Source: Isoetes taiwanensis
Lineage: Eukaryota; Streptophyta; Lycopodiopsida; Isoetales; Isoetaceae
DNA: 64,000 nt
Direction: 5' to 3'
Assembly: GCA_021234155.1 (NCBI GenBank)
Contig: JAJEKV010000091.1
Location: forward strand, 2,983,501-3,047,500
Numbering within the stretch: the first letter of the stretch is position 1; each line of letters begins with the position of its first letter. Position numbers and translations under genes: made by a program. Under the pieces are notes generated by a model. That model was given only the letters and a program-made list of their open reading frames with translations, searched no databases and was not told where the DNA came from. This document shows, in pieces, positions 45,891 through 58,370 of this stretch.

Positions 45891-47405
45891 TTTTAGTTTT
45901 AATTGATCTTATCGTGTTCTATTATCGTAGTCCTATATTTGAAGTGAAGGATGCTTTTAAAATAATGCACATTGTTTAGCAGGCTCATCTAAACCAAGTG
46001 CACCATTTTCCCTTAGCTTTCTTAGTGGGACTAAGCATGAAGCCTTCAGAGGTCCAATGAGGGATCCCTTTGCTACATTTCATTTGGGATAGTTTTCACC
46101 CTCCTTAAGTATATTTAAAACTACATAAACTCAATGCCAGACAGTTTTTGTTGATGTTGCTCACTTGTTTGTGCTCATGGATGTTGTATTATGTGTTGTT
46201 GTGTGAATTACAATATATGATTTGCCAATAGGTATGGACTTGTTTGTTTCTTAATTTCCCATTTCGTCTCAACAACCAAATTTTCTTAAGGCTGAAGAAC
46301 CATTATAGATGTTGTTGTAACGATTCTAACGATGTCATGCTCTAAGCCCTTCTTATAATACATTTGTCTCATGATAGTTGTTTTGCATGGCTCGTGATAT
46401 GAAGCTAGAAAGAACCTACATATCTTTCAACACCTTGGACATTTTTCGACTTGCTCTGTACATTTTAAAGTATATGATTGTCTTATGCAAGTCCACACCG
46501 TTGTTCCAAGCAAGCTCTACTACTAGTTATGAACATAAGGCTTTTTCCCTACTAAAGAAAAAGGTTTGTTATACACTGATACTAACCCTTCGTTTCATAA
46601 TCCGCAGTAAACAAGAAGTGGCCTTCATCTTGTGTCTAGCCCACTCCTCCGTCTTCTTGACCATCCATTCAGTTTCTCTCCAGACAACACTGAAGGTTTT
46701 TTGCAATTATTCAAAAGAAATTTCAAAAAGATTCAAACATGTCAACGACTATCAGTTGAGAAATGAATAAACTAAACAAATGATCTTTGGGGTGCCAGTG
46801 CTGAATTGGATACACTTGAAGATTGTGGTATTTGATAACCTGTTGGATTCTGTTATGGATCACAACAATGAACCATACCTTTTATATCTCTAATCAGGAT
46901 TCAAGACTTCTTCCACCACAGAATGAACCATACCTTTTATATCTCTAATCAGGATTCAAGACTTCTTCCACCACAGATACGCCCTCCGTAGGTGCAAGAA
47001 AAGATTTAAATAGAGATTCACCTTGGCCAAGATGATGGATTGTGTAGCAATTCTTAATTGTTTCCAAGAAGATGGATTGTGTAGCAATCCTGGATTGTTT
47101 ACAGTTTGTATTATTTCTTGTGATGGCTATTCATGACATTAATATAAGCAAAATGTCATGGTTGGTGCCATAAGTGTTGATGTTAATGGATGAAATTAAA
47201 ATTTTAGATTGGTGTCTAATTGGTGCTACTGGTGGTTGGTGGTTGAGGTTGGTGCCTCAATGAAATTCGTTACAACTTTAAACCTTAGTAATTATATTAC
47301 AACTCTGTAGATAAATTTAAGCCTTTTAGCATTTTAGCTTAATCTTTAGCTACAACAACTGCGATCATCATGAATAGTTGGTGTTATTTGTGAGATCATA
47401 ATCTC
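45891..47405. other. Intergenic DNA
   Basis: No gene recognised. A 55-bp tandem duplication (units from 46,867 and 46,922, containing CCATACCTTTTATATCTC) and a diverged GAAGATGGATTGTGTAGCAA repeat near 47,030-47,085 are visible. The 130-codon frame at 46,378-46,770 shows no recognisable domain or splice context. Confidence 0.45.
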
Positions 47406-47409
47406 AAAT

Positions 47410-47665
47410 TTGGCTCTGATATCAAATGTTACGCAGTAACCCCATAGTGATAACCAATGCACTAAAAGTGTGGATCTTCCATGAGCCCCAACCTCTACAA
47501 AGCTTTATTCTATACCCCATAGACCACGTTAAGCATTAGCACTTCTAGTAGTATCCAATGCACCAAACGAGCGGATCCTAAAAAGAAATCGTTATGTAAT
47601 AGACCCTAACCTCTCCAAAGCTTTATCCCATAGACCATATCAGATTCTAACCTACCATATTTAAC
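47410..47665 (-). mobile_element. TRIM-type element remnant, two adjacent LTRs
   Basis: On the minus strand, TGATATGGTCTATGGG at about 47,655 starts a short LTR ending GCTTAACG at about 47,535. It is followed directly by a second diverged copy ending GCGTAACA near 47,433, then TTTGATATCAGAGCC, a one-base variant of the initiator-Met tRNA primer site TTTGGTATCAGAGCC. The LTR sequence is that of the TRIM at 63,057-63,400. Two LTRs in direct contact suggest unequal exchange or nested insertion. Confidence 0.65.
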
Positions 47666-47825
47666 CAAAGCATAGCATTAGTATCAGCCATGTTAATCCA
47701 AATCTATTCAACCTAGAAAGTGTACAAATTTCCTAGCCTCTGATGTTGATTTTGTATCAAAAGTAGAGACACACCTGGCTTTTCCAGAGAGAGAGGGGTT
47801 CATTTCAAAACGTTAGATATTGGCA

Positions 47826-49294
47826 TCAAAGCTTGACCCTTGAAGCCAAATTATATGACTTAGTGTTATCATGTATAGGCAACCAGACTATTTCCTTCTT
47901 CTTCAATTTCATTCCTTCATCTGCACTGCTATCTTGTTCATCCTCAAGCCCTTCCAATCCATCCCACTCTGCCCGCTCAGACCACTCTGTTGCTCCAAGC
48001 TCCTTCAACTGTTTATATTCATCAACATCATCTTTGGACTCAACAAAGACAGAATAGTCTACCAGATCCTCTAGATATGCATCTGAACTTCCTGCTTTAC
48101 CTCTTTCTTTTATCTTGTCACTTATTGCCTGAAGAATAGGCTGTCTGAAACATGCCTCTTCTCTATGTGCACGTTGATAGTCCCGTGCAGCCTTGGCAAT
48201 TTCTAAGACAACGCCAAATTTGTTACTATCTGACAGCAATATTTCTGCATCCAGCAATGCTCGTTTGCTATTTTCAAGATATATCCGTTGAGAATGTTCA
48301 GCATAATAAAAATCTTCTTTCTTTATTTCTGTGATGGAATCCTTCTTCTGTTGTGGCACACTCACATTGGGAATGTTACTGGTATGACGACCCCATCGCC
48401 TGCGACTGCCAATTTCTTTTATGCCATTTACAATTTGGAAGCCATTGGACTGCCCCTGCAATTCCATTCAAAACTGTTACATCATTGCTGAAACTTAAAT
48501 GAGTTATGGGTTTCACATGATGCCATTGACATGATTGAGAATGCATTTTCAGAATGATTACATGCAGTAGCAACAGGTGTGAATAAATATATGCTTTGTA
48601 GGTTGTTTGGAATATAACCAGCTCTACATGAATGCATGCTATATAGAATGACAGGACAACTGAACTCCCTAAAGTTATGTGGCACTTCCATCAAAGAGAA
48701 TACCTTTGACAAGTAAGACATAAGGTTTATAAAGATCCTTGAATAATTAAGCACAATAAAGGAGAGCTAAACTGGCATGATTTAGACAAAACAACGTGCA
48801 GTAAACAAACATGAAAAGAAATAACTCTGAAAATGTGGTGCAGCAAAATCTCTTCATACGGTTAAAAAGGCTGAAATTTTTTGCATAAATCTCCTGTAAT
48901 TTATGCAGATTTCTGAAAATCTAGTGCAACAAAATCTCGTCATGACCAATTTTTTTTGCATAAATCTCCTATGTTTATGGAAAACATACAGCTTTCTGCA
49001 ACATGTGATGCCTCATACACCGATGCCTAATACACATATATTTATCTAAAAAATCATGCTATACGAAAAGCATCTGCAAGTCTATGAAATAGTAGATCAC
49101 GGCCAACTAGAATTTAATTTGGAGAGATGGGAATTGCTGGCCACAGCGAGGATAGAATGCTGATTCAGGTTGATAAACGGGGAAATCGATTAGGTTAAAG
49201 GGCTGAAAAGAATGCAGCAATTTACCTGACGCATGTTATGGATTGGCATCGCTTGGTTGAGAGGCGCAGCCACACTGACGGAAGTCTGCGACAT
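47826..49294 (-). CDS. Two-exon gene, 232-residue acidic protein of unknown function
   Basis: Complete spliced gene on the minus strand. Exon 1 is 49,226-49,294 (ATG, protein start MSQTSVSVAAPLNQAMPI, donor CAG|GTAAAT). Exon 2 is 47,826-48,455 (acceptor TTGCAG|GGGCAG, stop at 47,826-47,828). The exons total 699 bp and join in phase. The N-terminus is polar; about residues 40-50 are basic (GSRRRWGRH); the middle is helical-looking (EDFYYAEHSQRIYLENSKRA, VVLEIAKAARDYQRAHREEA); the C-terminal third is very acidic (WSERAEWDGLEGLEDEQDSS). No signal peptide or membrane segment is seen. CAG/CTG codons look normal, unlike the repeats. I do not recognise the family. Transcript data would confirm the 770-bp intron. 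Confidence 0.7.
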
Positions 49295-49680
49295 GTAAAT
49301 GGCCATACAACAGCATTCGCCACGCCACTAACTTTATAGAATGCAAATCAACGAAGAAAGTACTTTACCAAACATAAACCCTTCATGATCAAAGAATATT
49401 CTTGGATGGGTTTAGTTCTAGTCTTTTATTGGCAATGGTCAATATTCTGCAAATAATAATGATTCAAGAAGAATGACACGCACTAATTCCTTAGATATAT
49501 GCTAAACTCAAGGTTATATTGAAATGCATGTTTTGAGTAGTTGTTGCCTCTATTTTATAGATGTACTTGCTAGACCTATCCTCCAACCTCCTGAGTGCAT
49601 GACGCCATTGCTTTGTTTGTAGGGATCATAAGCTACGACAAACATAAGACAATTATACTCCCAATTCGGTGCATTTATTG
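49295..49680. promoter_or_regulatory. Upstream region of the unknown gene
   Basis: Likely holds the promoter of the minus-strand gene; no TATA box could be assigned with confidence. Otherwise featureless AT-rich sequence. Confidence 0.3.
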
Positions 49681-49689
49681 GCACCCCAT

Positions 49690-50175
49690 TTGGACCTCGA
49701 TTCCAGGGGGGTATTTGACTCGTGGAATAGGGGGTATTAGACTCGTGGTTTCAGCATGCACACTTATTCCATAAGTCGAATACCCCCAATTTTGGGTTGA
49801 TATTTGGCAGGTCAAATACCACCCATTTCTCCTTGGCCGGAACCCCTATCCAAAAAAGTCCCAAAAAAGGGGGTATTAGACTTGTGGAATACCCAGGGGG
49901 TATTAGGCTCGTCTAAACTAAGGCCACTATTTTGCAAGTCGAATACCCCCTTGCTCATACCACAAGTCGAATACCCCCCTTGCTTATTGCACAAGTCGAA
50001 TACCCCCCTATATATTTTTTTATTTTTTTATTTTTTCTTCAAGAATTCCAGCCTTGGGGTATTAGCCTCGTCTAAACTAAGGCTTGTATTGTGCAAGTCG
50101 AATACCCCCTTGGTTATATCACAAGTCGAATACTCCTTGCTTATTCCACAAGTCGAATACCCCCCTTTTGTTGTA
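49690..50175. repeat. Degenerate interspersed repeat of GTCGAATACCCCC
   Basis: The word AAGTCGAATACCCCC or close variants, and its inverse GGGGGTATT(A/T)GACTCGT, recur about ten times in both orientations. A larger unit including TATTAG(G/C)CTCGTCTAAACTAAGG occurs twice (about 49,900 and 50,060). No protein is likely; long frames here follow the repeat. Confidence 0.75.
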
Positions 50176-50456
50176 AGACCTTGGGGTCCAGTATACGAGT
50201 ATCAGGCTTTTTTTTAGCATAGATTTATTGCATAACAAGTCTAATAAGTCTCAAGGTTCAGTGTTAGTATGTAGGATTCATATTCGATTCATATATAAGC
50301 GATACATGATGAGGCAGAAATTCATAATGAGGACTGAGAATTCAGCCCCAAACTAGGCTAGCCTTCATGAGGATTTGCAAAATCATAAAGGATAAGAGAT
50401 AGATGAAGTTTTGCCAAATTAGGGGGTGGCACATGACTTAGCCATGGCTTAGGTAA

Positions 50457-50561
<105 letters not shown>

Positions 50562-50858
50562 AGAGCACTGAATCCACAAGCACCAAACTATAAGTTTCTA
50601 AATGATAGTAGGTCTGTGAAGATAATAATTTAATATGTTTCCATCCACACTGGTGGCAAAAATCATAACAGATAGAAAACTGAATTCCCAAATCCTAAAC
50701 TATAAGTTTCCATATGTGTCAAATCATGTAATAAAGTATCACAAAGCCTAGGGCTAAGTAAAATTCTATACTTTGAAGTAGTGGTTCAAGCTTTCGACAT
50801 AATCATAGGGCAGGGGCCCTAAATAACTTCGATGCTATCTTTTATGATGTATGAGAGG

Positions 50859-50963
50859 GATAACACCCTGGAACGGGGGTGTTATGCCCTATTATAATAA
50901 ATGAGGGCCGGAGGCCCGAGTTTATTATACTAGGGCATAACACCCAAGTTCTAGGGTGTTATT
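50859..50963. repeat. Foldback palindrome, arms of about 43 bp
   Basis: The left arm (50,859-50,901) and right arm (50,921-50,963) are near-perfect reverse complements, around a 19-bp centre that contains the GC palindrome GGGCCGGAGGCCC. Each arm also contains its own smaller inverted repeat (AACACCC...GGGTGTT). It looks like a small foldback transposon or MITE end pair. Confidence 0.8.
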
Positions 50964-53900
50964 CGCCTTAACAACCTGGGCCCGAGAGTTTTATAGTGGT
51001 TTTGTGGTGGTTTTATGGTGGTTTTCATAACAAGCTAGGTGTTTATAGCCAATTGACATAACAAACTAGGTGTTTATGCACTTTTTAATGTGTTACTACA
51101 CTCTTGCAACCAACGGCTGAAATCTGATCTCAGCCTTAAAACTTGAGGGCCAAGTTGTTAAGGAACTATACTTATGTGCTCTAACTTACGCATACCATTT
51201 TGTCATTTTGTTCCTTTTTCCCTCTGAGTGGTTTACGGTAAAAAGTACTATTTATCTATCATCTTTAATTTTTTTTCAAGCCGTTGGATTAGTACTTCAA
51301 AAAAATAGCTTACGAGCAAATCCCACTAGGGTTGTTTTTGTAAAGAAGCTATTATTGGGATGCATTATCGTTTAGGGTGCTTCTAGATTTTTTAGGGTCA
51401 TTAGATTGTGGCATATCCTGTAGAATATTCCCTCTAGAGGCCTGTAGCAGTGTAGGCCATCCGTCTGAAATCAAGATGGAGTCAAACATGCTTATTTTGA
51501 CCCCATCAGGTCAATGGAGATAAAAAAAACATTTCAATGATTGAAGGGTATCAAAAAACCAACACGTTCAGAGGAATTGAACCTCTGTGTTTTACCAAAA
51601 GCTTGTTTTCCATTTGAAACCTTCCAACTGCAGTATGAAAGGCTTTGTCAAGTCCCTTCGTTCCCCGAATTTCTGAACCTTCGGAACTGAGAAGGTATGA
51701 AACAGGGGAAGATATATGTTGTGTGCTTCCACAGGCCTAAAACTGCTTGGAAATAAAATAAAGAATTAGGAAGATCAAATACCTAGAGCCCCTCTCTTCT
51801 GCTCTTTAGTACAGAATCATGCCAGATCAACCAGGATTTTATGCCCAAGAAGAAATTCCAGGCACAAATCCATCCATGGCACCTGTTTTTCGACCACAAA
51901 ATACTTGAAAATAAAATATCCAGGATTTTGAACATTATTGCAATGGTGAAAGAGGGCGCAAACATCCAGAATTGCATCCGAACTGCATCCAAACTGCATC
52001 CTTTGCAAGCCCAGCTGCTTTTCATTTGCAAGAGAACAGAATAAAAAATGGATAGAACAAGTAAGCAACGGAAGAAAAAAAAATGGACAGAACAAGCAAG
52101 AAACAAAACAAAATGGAGCCGCCATAGCTCTAACAGAGGCGCCATAGTTCCAACATAGGTATCATAGTTGCCATAGCCGCCATAGTTCCAACAGACGCGC
52201 CATGCTGCATCTGGACGCTTTGAAGATCCAACGCGCAAACCATGCCCTAAACCTTCGAGATAAAACAAAATACTGCTTCTCAATCGTAAATAGGTCTGAT
52301 TTCGGGCACGTTATATGCGTTTTCGTTGTTATAGTATATGGAGATGGAAATGGGTTTGATCAAGGAGACCGGATGATGCTGAATTAGGGCGTCACTTTTT
52401 TCGATCTAGGCCTATGGAGTGGAGAGAACATCTGAGACAAATCTGGACCATCTATTTAAAAATGCAGTAACCTTAATGGCGGCCGTTTCTTCATAGCAGA
52501 GGATGAAGGCTTTGATAGCTAGACTTCCAGCTCGGGCGGCCCAGGCCATGGCTATCGTCGTCCAAGACCTTAAGTTCTGGTAGGTATGAGTCCAAGTTCG
52601 GAAGTTCCATATACTTAGCCATTTCGTCTAATCTTGTGAATAAGCAATAACAATGATGCAGCGGCATGCCCAGCAAATGAAAGGCAAAGCTTACTACAAT
52701 AGTATGCCATTTTTGACGTATTTTAGCCATCTTGCTATGTACAAAGGTCTACTTCATTTCTTATATCTCTATTTGATACTTGAGCAGATATAATTCAGGA
52801 TTACCTGTCATTATGTCTGCAAACACTCTTTTGTGCTTTTGTTTGTCGAAATGAATGCTCAAATGTAGCAAAAATGCAATAGCATATGCATGATATGACA
52901 CAAACAGCTGGATTTATGGGGTTCAATTCCTCTGTGAGTTGCATCGGAAATATCCCTTTTTATGGTCAGTTATAGGATCAAAAGCTTAGGATGCACGGGC
53001 AACAGCTACTTGGATTCCTCAAGAATATGCGTCAAGTATTCACTTTATTCTTGCTCTTTATTATTCTAACTAAAGTACTTTAGAAATCTTGATCTGCTCT
53101 CTAATTAGAAATCTCTAATTACTGCTAAAATAGACATGCATATTAGAATCTTCTTATCTATAATGCACAGTGATAATATAGAGGAAGAGTAGAACTCTGA
53201 AAGGATTAAGCTTAAGGGATTCATTTTAGAAGAATATGAGAATGTTTTTGGAAAATATTGCAGTCTGCTGCACCTGCCACTTGTATAGGCTGGCCAATGC
53301 TCCTGCCACTTGACACTTATCCCTTCCTGTCTAAACATGACATGATATGTGTAAGCATGACATGGGCATGATTCACTCATTAACCATGTACATAAAATGT
53401 TAACATACATAAGATACATAAGGTCTGATACATAAGAACTATACGATCCATAACCAAACCTCCCATAACCCTGAGTTTCTAGGGTTCCACTTTTAAAAAT
53501 GAAACTTCTGGCTTCTTTCTCAGGTTTCTTGGGAAGAATTGAACTCCTCTTTCTAAAGAATCTATCTCAAACATTTATGGGCATAGAGGCCAAGGCCAAT
53601 GGGGTCAACACATCTCAGCTAAAATTTGTTTATATAGAACCTTATAATAAGACACTTTTTTTTATGTCAATTTGGCATGATGACTTCTTGTTCCCCCAAT
53701 AACTTTTATGTTTCCTTCATTTTAAACATTTTAAAAAGAGCAGTCAGAGGATAGTAGGGAATTAAAATTCGAGTTGAAACTATACAAGGTGATATAAGGT
53801 TGTTATTTCAACCAATTTGTAAGTATTTCCACTAACTTAACAACTAATTCAGCATCTAATTCCTATCATCAAAATTGATATTTGAGCATTATGGGGCTTT

Positions 53901-55240
53901 AATTCTTGTGCGTAGCACGGTGTGGGCATACTTGGCAAATTATGGGAATACATATAATCTGGTAACTTGTCTTATATGGCATGTTGGTAAGATACCACAC
54001 AAAAAAAGCCCCAAAATATATGATTTTGCAGTTGCACCACTTATGCATGAGATGTCGGCTGAACAATTGTCTAAATTCTGCATATAAGGCCCCATCAAAA
54101 TCCCTTCCAAAGAAGTTTACCTTCATGAGAGTGTACATCATCGAGAGCCAAAGTTCTTAGGGAGCATTTGCAATTTGGTGTTGATTTAAGGTTTTAATTC
54201 TGCAATGCTAGTGGCCAAAAGGTTGCAAACAAGCAGAAATTTTGCTCGTATCTAGAGCCAAATCTGGAGCAGTAAAAATGCTATTGTATGGATTTGAGCA
54301 GCTATATTTTATGTATCAGATTTGTTTCTTGAATCTGATCAATTTGTTACTGTTGTTTCTGAAATAATGAGAAATCTTGTCAATTTCTTACTGATCAACT
54401 CTGATCAATTTGTTACTTATCAATTTGTTTTTGAAATGAGTATTATCTTACAAATGATAACAAAGTATTATCATATGAATGATTACAGGGTATTATCTAA
54501 AACAGGGTGTATTATCTTAAGAAAAGTGTGAACATCAGTATTTCATACTATTCCATAGCCACTGATTTGCATCTACTTTAAGAATTAATGTAAGGCTAAA
54601 GCCCGCCTCATCCGTATGTTTGTAATGCACTCTCATAGACCCCAAGTAAACAAATTGTTGTCATAGAAAAGAGAGCTGCAAATAGATCATGCTTTAACAT
54701 GCCACAATAAAAAATGATTATACAATATCAAAAGTCGGGGATAAATATGCAAAAGATACAATCATAAAATTGCCCATCTGATGCTAGCTGCCCATAAAAG
54801 AAAGACATGAAACATCTAAGTGCCAAATTAGCCAATCGATGTGAAAGAAGAAAGTATACCTCATATTTGCTCGTTCTCAAATTTGTTTCCATTGCTAAAG
54901 GAGACCCGTTAACCTCTGGTAAAGGAGCTCAACCTCTGTTCACAATCTACCCATTGTCATTGCCATGCATTGGCTGATTTGAATAGCCCAAGAGGAAAAT
55001 GAGAGAACAACAATGCAGACCCATTTAAAAATCTAACCATATAGATTTGATAGGCCAATTTAGATAGCCCCAAAGGAAGATGAAAGGACAAGGATGCAAC
55101 CATCCTTAAAAATCTAGCCTCAAAGATAAAATAGGTATTCGGTGTTCCACGGTATTCAAAGATGCAATCCAACTATAAGAAATGAACAGATGATCCAACT
55201 ATAAGAAATGAATAGAGCGATGGCAGTACTGCATTTCTTA
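50964..55240. other. Long intergenic stretch without a recognised gene
   Basis: Minor features only: short reiterated CGCCATAG(T/C)TCCAACA words near 52,120-52,200 and a diverged tandem repeat of about 110 bp at 54,960-55,120 (AATAGCCCAAGAGGAAAATG and ATAGCCCCAAAGGAAGATGA). Frames such as 51,783-52,283 (166 codons) have no recognisable domain. Confidence 0.4.
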
Positions 55241-55249
55241 GAAAATGAA

Positions 55250-55830
55250 GGTTTTTTATAGTTTGATGGAGATATCTCCAAAAAATTGAACGTTGCATCA
55301 TCTGCTGCTATACTAAAGGATCCTTCTAACAAACTTTTGGCTAAAGTAGAAAGGATCTACCCTCAAATACCTCTAATGTGACAGAATACAAGATTTTTTT
55401 GCCAAGGCCATGGATATTTCTAACATACATGGTTATGATGACTCTCAGTTAGTTTGCAGGCGGGCTTGTGGTGAATATCAGGCCAAGAATGCTGACATGG
55501 AGGCCCTAAGGAATCAGGTTATGGGTGTGCCTGCAAGTTTTACTTCATGAAAAATTATTCACACCCCAAGGGAGCAAAATTGGGAGGTTGATGCTTTGTG
55601 CAGGGACACTCTAATGTCACACCTATATGAGGGAGCTATTCCAGAAGATGACCTTGAGGAGGATGAGGTCAGAGAACTCTGTTCTATTCTGGTCATAAGT
55701 GCATCGGAGGAAGATCAAACTCAGGAGATCACTATTATAAAAAATGGTAAGCAGAGAACATTGTTTGTTGGGAACTTGTTTGATACTCAAGATAAGGAAG
55801 ACGTAACAAGTTTTTTTTAGGAAAGAGGAG
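55250..55830 (+). pseudogene. Element D upstream RNase H1-like domain
   Basis: Starts at FDGDISKKLNVASSAAILKD near 55,262, then DSQLVCRRACGEYQAKNADM, then a stop before IIHTPREQNWEVDALCRDTL, and the acidic YEGAIPEDDLEEDEV tail. Order and content match element A. The third acidic position reads DDSQ; the frame has several stops. Element D has no gag or protease upstream, so it is 5'-truncated at about 55,200. Confidence 0.75.
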
Positions 55831-55929
55831 ATGTATTTGCATGTGACTACTCAAAACTCATTGGCATCAACGAAGAGGTATGTCAATTTGAGATTAAGAT
55901 TAAAGAAGGATGTAAACCTGTTTTTTGAA

Positions 55930-56700
55930 AGTTAAGAAGAATTAATGCCTCACCAATGGAGCTAATAAAAAATGAGTTGCATAAGATGTTGGATGCAGGT
56001 GTTATTATTGAGATAATAAATCCAGAATGAGTGTCTTGCATTGTGCCAGTAGAGGAAAAGGGTGGTGCTTTGAGGATTTGTATAGATTATCGAGACCTCA
56101 ATAAAGCCACCATCATAGATTGCTACCCCCAGCCATTCTTAGAAGAAATCTTAAATGCCGTAGCAGGTAAAGATATGTATTCATGCTTGGATGGATTTTC
56201 AGGGTTCAACCAGATAAGCACCAAGGAGGAAGACAAGCCAAAGACCTCTTTTATAACTCCTTGGGATACTTATGCCATGAAAAAAATGCCATTTGGTCTG
56301 ATGAATATACCAGCCTTCTTTCAAAGAGCTACAGATGTCATTTTTAAGTCCATGTCCGCTAAAGAGTTCAGAGTTTTCTTAGAATCTGACTCCACTAACC
56401 ATTTGAATTGCTTGCAAAGGTTTGCTGTTTGTGCAGGTACTCTGGAGTTAACCTCAAAGCCAAGAAATGCATCTTTTTTGCATTCAAAGGGCAGCTTTTG
56501 GGGCATGAAGTCTTCAGCAATGGTATTCAAATGGCACAAGATAATATTGAAGCCCTTAAGAAGTCATTTACCCCCAAGAATTGAAGCAAGTCAAGATTTT
56601 CATTGGTAATAAATTTTCTTAAGATGTACATCCCTAACTTTGCTCACATTGTGAGTTTTATCTCTAAATTGATAAGAATAGGCAGGTTTTCTAAATCTGG
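55930..56700 (+). pseudogene. Element D reverse transcriptase, catalytic motif deleted
   Basis: Starts RRINASPMELIKNELHKMLD, then after a stop SCIVPVEEKGGALRICIDYR, CYPQPFLEEILNAVAGKDMY, MPFGLMNIPAFFQRATDVIF. The segment that should read VYLDDL reads VFLESDSTNH, so the catalytic Asp pair is missing, probably through a small deletion. The thumb-side part is frame-shifted (56,450-56,700). Not functional. Confidence 0.85.
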
Positions 56701-57230
56701 GAGCAAGTTTATGCCTGTCACATGGTCACCTGAATGCCAAGAAGCCTTTGACTTTCTCATTACATCTATATGTGAAGCTACCCACTTGAAGACACCAGGC
56801 TAGTAAAAAAAACCCATAGGCTTAGCTATTTTGCAAAACAAACACACCGTAGTGTTTGAAAGTAAACAATGGTCTTCAACTGAGGAAAGATATACTCGAA
56901 TGGAGAAGAGTGTTGCTGCACTCATGTTTCTCATTAATAGACAAGGACACTTGCTTCGGAAAGGTCAAGTTAAAGTCTATACAAGGCAAAACCCAATGGG
57001 TTTGCTATCTATTTGGTAAGGAAACCATCAAAACAAAGATCCAAAGATGGGCTTGTAAGTTAAAAAGCTTTGATATTTCTGTAAAAGATTACATCAAATT
57101 AGAAATCCAAGTCTTTATATGCCTTATATGTTCTTCGATCATGAGGATGAAGTAGAAGTTGCCGATCCTTCTATTGCAGTAGCACATTTGGAAGAGATTC
57201 ATGAAGAACAAACTTAGAGAGGATGGAAGC
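56700..57230 (+). pseudogene. Element D second RNase H and connector
   Basis: KKPIGLAILQNKHTVVFESKQWSS, then ERYTRMEKSVAALMFLINRQ, then VYTRQNPMGLL, then the KIQRWACKLKSFDISVKD connector. The acidic residues are absent at the same positions as in elements A and B. Frame broken near 57,018. Confidence 0.75.
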
Positions 57231-57239
57231 AACCTATTA

Positions 57240-57622
57240 GAGACTTTTTGCAACATGGAATGATGGCCTCAAGTCTTACACCAAGTCAACAAAGAAGACT
57301 CAAAGAGAAATGCAGGCAATTCAAGCTAATAGATGGTGTATTATGCAAGAATAACAAGGATGGAGTTTTGCTGAGGTGTGTGGATGAAGAAGAGGTTGTC
57401 ACGATCGTAAAAACAAATACACAAATGTATTTGTGGAGGTCATTTTGCTGGAGGCACCACAACAAAGAAGTTTCTTAGATCTGGATATTACTGGCCTACT
57501 GTATTTAAGGATTGTTATGGTATCATAAAGACTTGCCATCAATGCCAAATCTTTAGCAAGAGGATCCTTCTTCCAACTGCTTTGAATCACATGGTTTCTC
57601 CGAGATCAGTTTAGATATGGGG
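57240..57622 (+). pseudogene. Element D integrase, truncated
   Basis: Reads HGMMASSLTPSQQRRLKEKC, LLRCVDEEEV, a damaged His-His region, then SGYYWPTVFKDCYGIIKTCH and CQIFSKRILLPTALNH. It stops where the catalytic core should begin and is joined directly to LTR sequence at 57,623. The core and C-terminus are deleted. Confidence 0.8.
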
Positions 57623-58370
57623 TGTTGCCTCCCCAAAAGGCAACATACTAACCGTTAGTCTACATTTTAAGGCTAGGTCAATTACTATAAGAGACTAGGT
57701 CAAAGTTGGGAGGACCCAATCGCCTCCCCATTTCTACAATTCTACTTGTAGACCATATTAATTAGCAGCTTTTCCATTGCTAGCTCTCATATGGCTCTAT
57801 GAACATCGTCTTTGTTAGCCAACATTGATGTGGTCAAACAAAAGAGACTTATTTCCAAGGTCAACACAAAGCATTCAAAGGTCAAACTCTACAAGAGGTA
57901 CTTTACTTGTGGTCAAACATTTGGTCAAAGTTACGAAGACTCTGGGTTTTGAAGTGGAAGACACTCATTTGAAGATTGGAGGTTAGAGACCCCCTGGTAT
58001 ATGGTTCCAAGTCCTAGCCTTTTTCTCTCATTTCCACATCCATATCCCGTTTGTATCCACCTTTGCATAGTTGCGTCGTCATTTTTCCCCCCTTCCATAC
58101 CTATGCCTCACTTCCACCTTTACCATGCCTATCTTGCCTTATTGCCCCTTGAGAATTTTTGCCTAGCCTTTTGCCAAGGCACCACACCTTTGCCACATGC
58201 CACACTACCATCCCTTGTTACTTTCAAATCTCTTGCCAAAAGCTTTTTTCACATTACCCTTTTTATTATTACCATTTTGCTCCATGTTTTATTTCTCTCT
58301 CTTGCCATGGTTCTAGAAGGATTATTGTGACTTAATAATGGTTTTGCAAGTTAAATCTATTGGATTCTCC
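57623..58370 (+). mobile_element. Diverged LTR fragment of element D
   Basis: Starts TGTTGCCTCCCCAAAAGGCA, a variant of the A and C LTR start, and continues with GACTAGGTCAAAGTTGG, TACAAGAGGTACTTTA and GGTCAAACATTTGGTCAAAG in the order seen in those LTRs. Similarity fades by about 58,370. More diverged than the other LTRs, so an older copy. Confidence 0.7.

Noticed and set aside
46378-46770. 130-codon open frame
   Set aside because: No recognisable domain, no start context or splice signals, ordinary for AT-rich noncoding DNA.
49690-50175. CRISPR-like array
   Set aside because: Repeats are degenerate, in both orientations and unevenly spaced, in a eukaryotic context.
51783-52283. 166-codon open frame on the minus strand
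   Set aside because: Low-complexity hydrophobic composition and overlap with other-frame ORFs; no family recognised.
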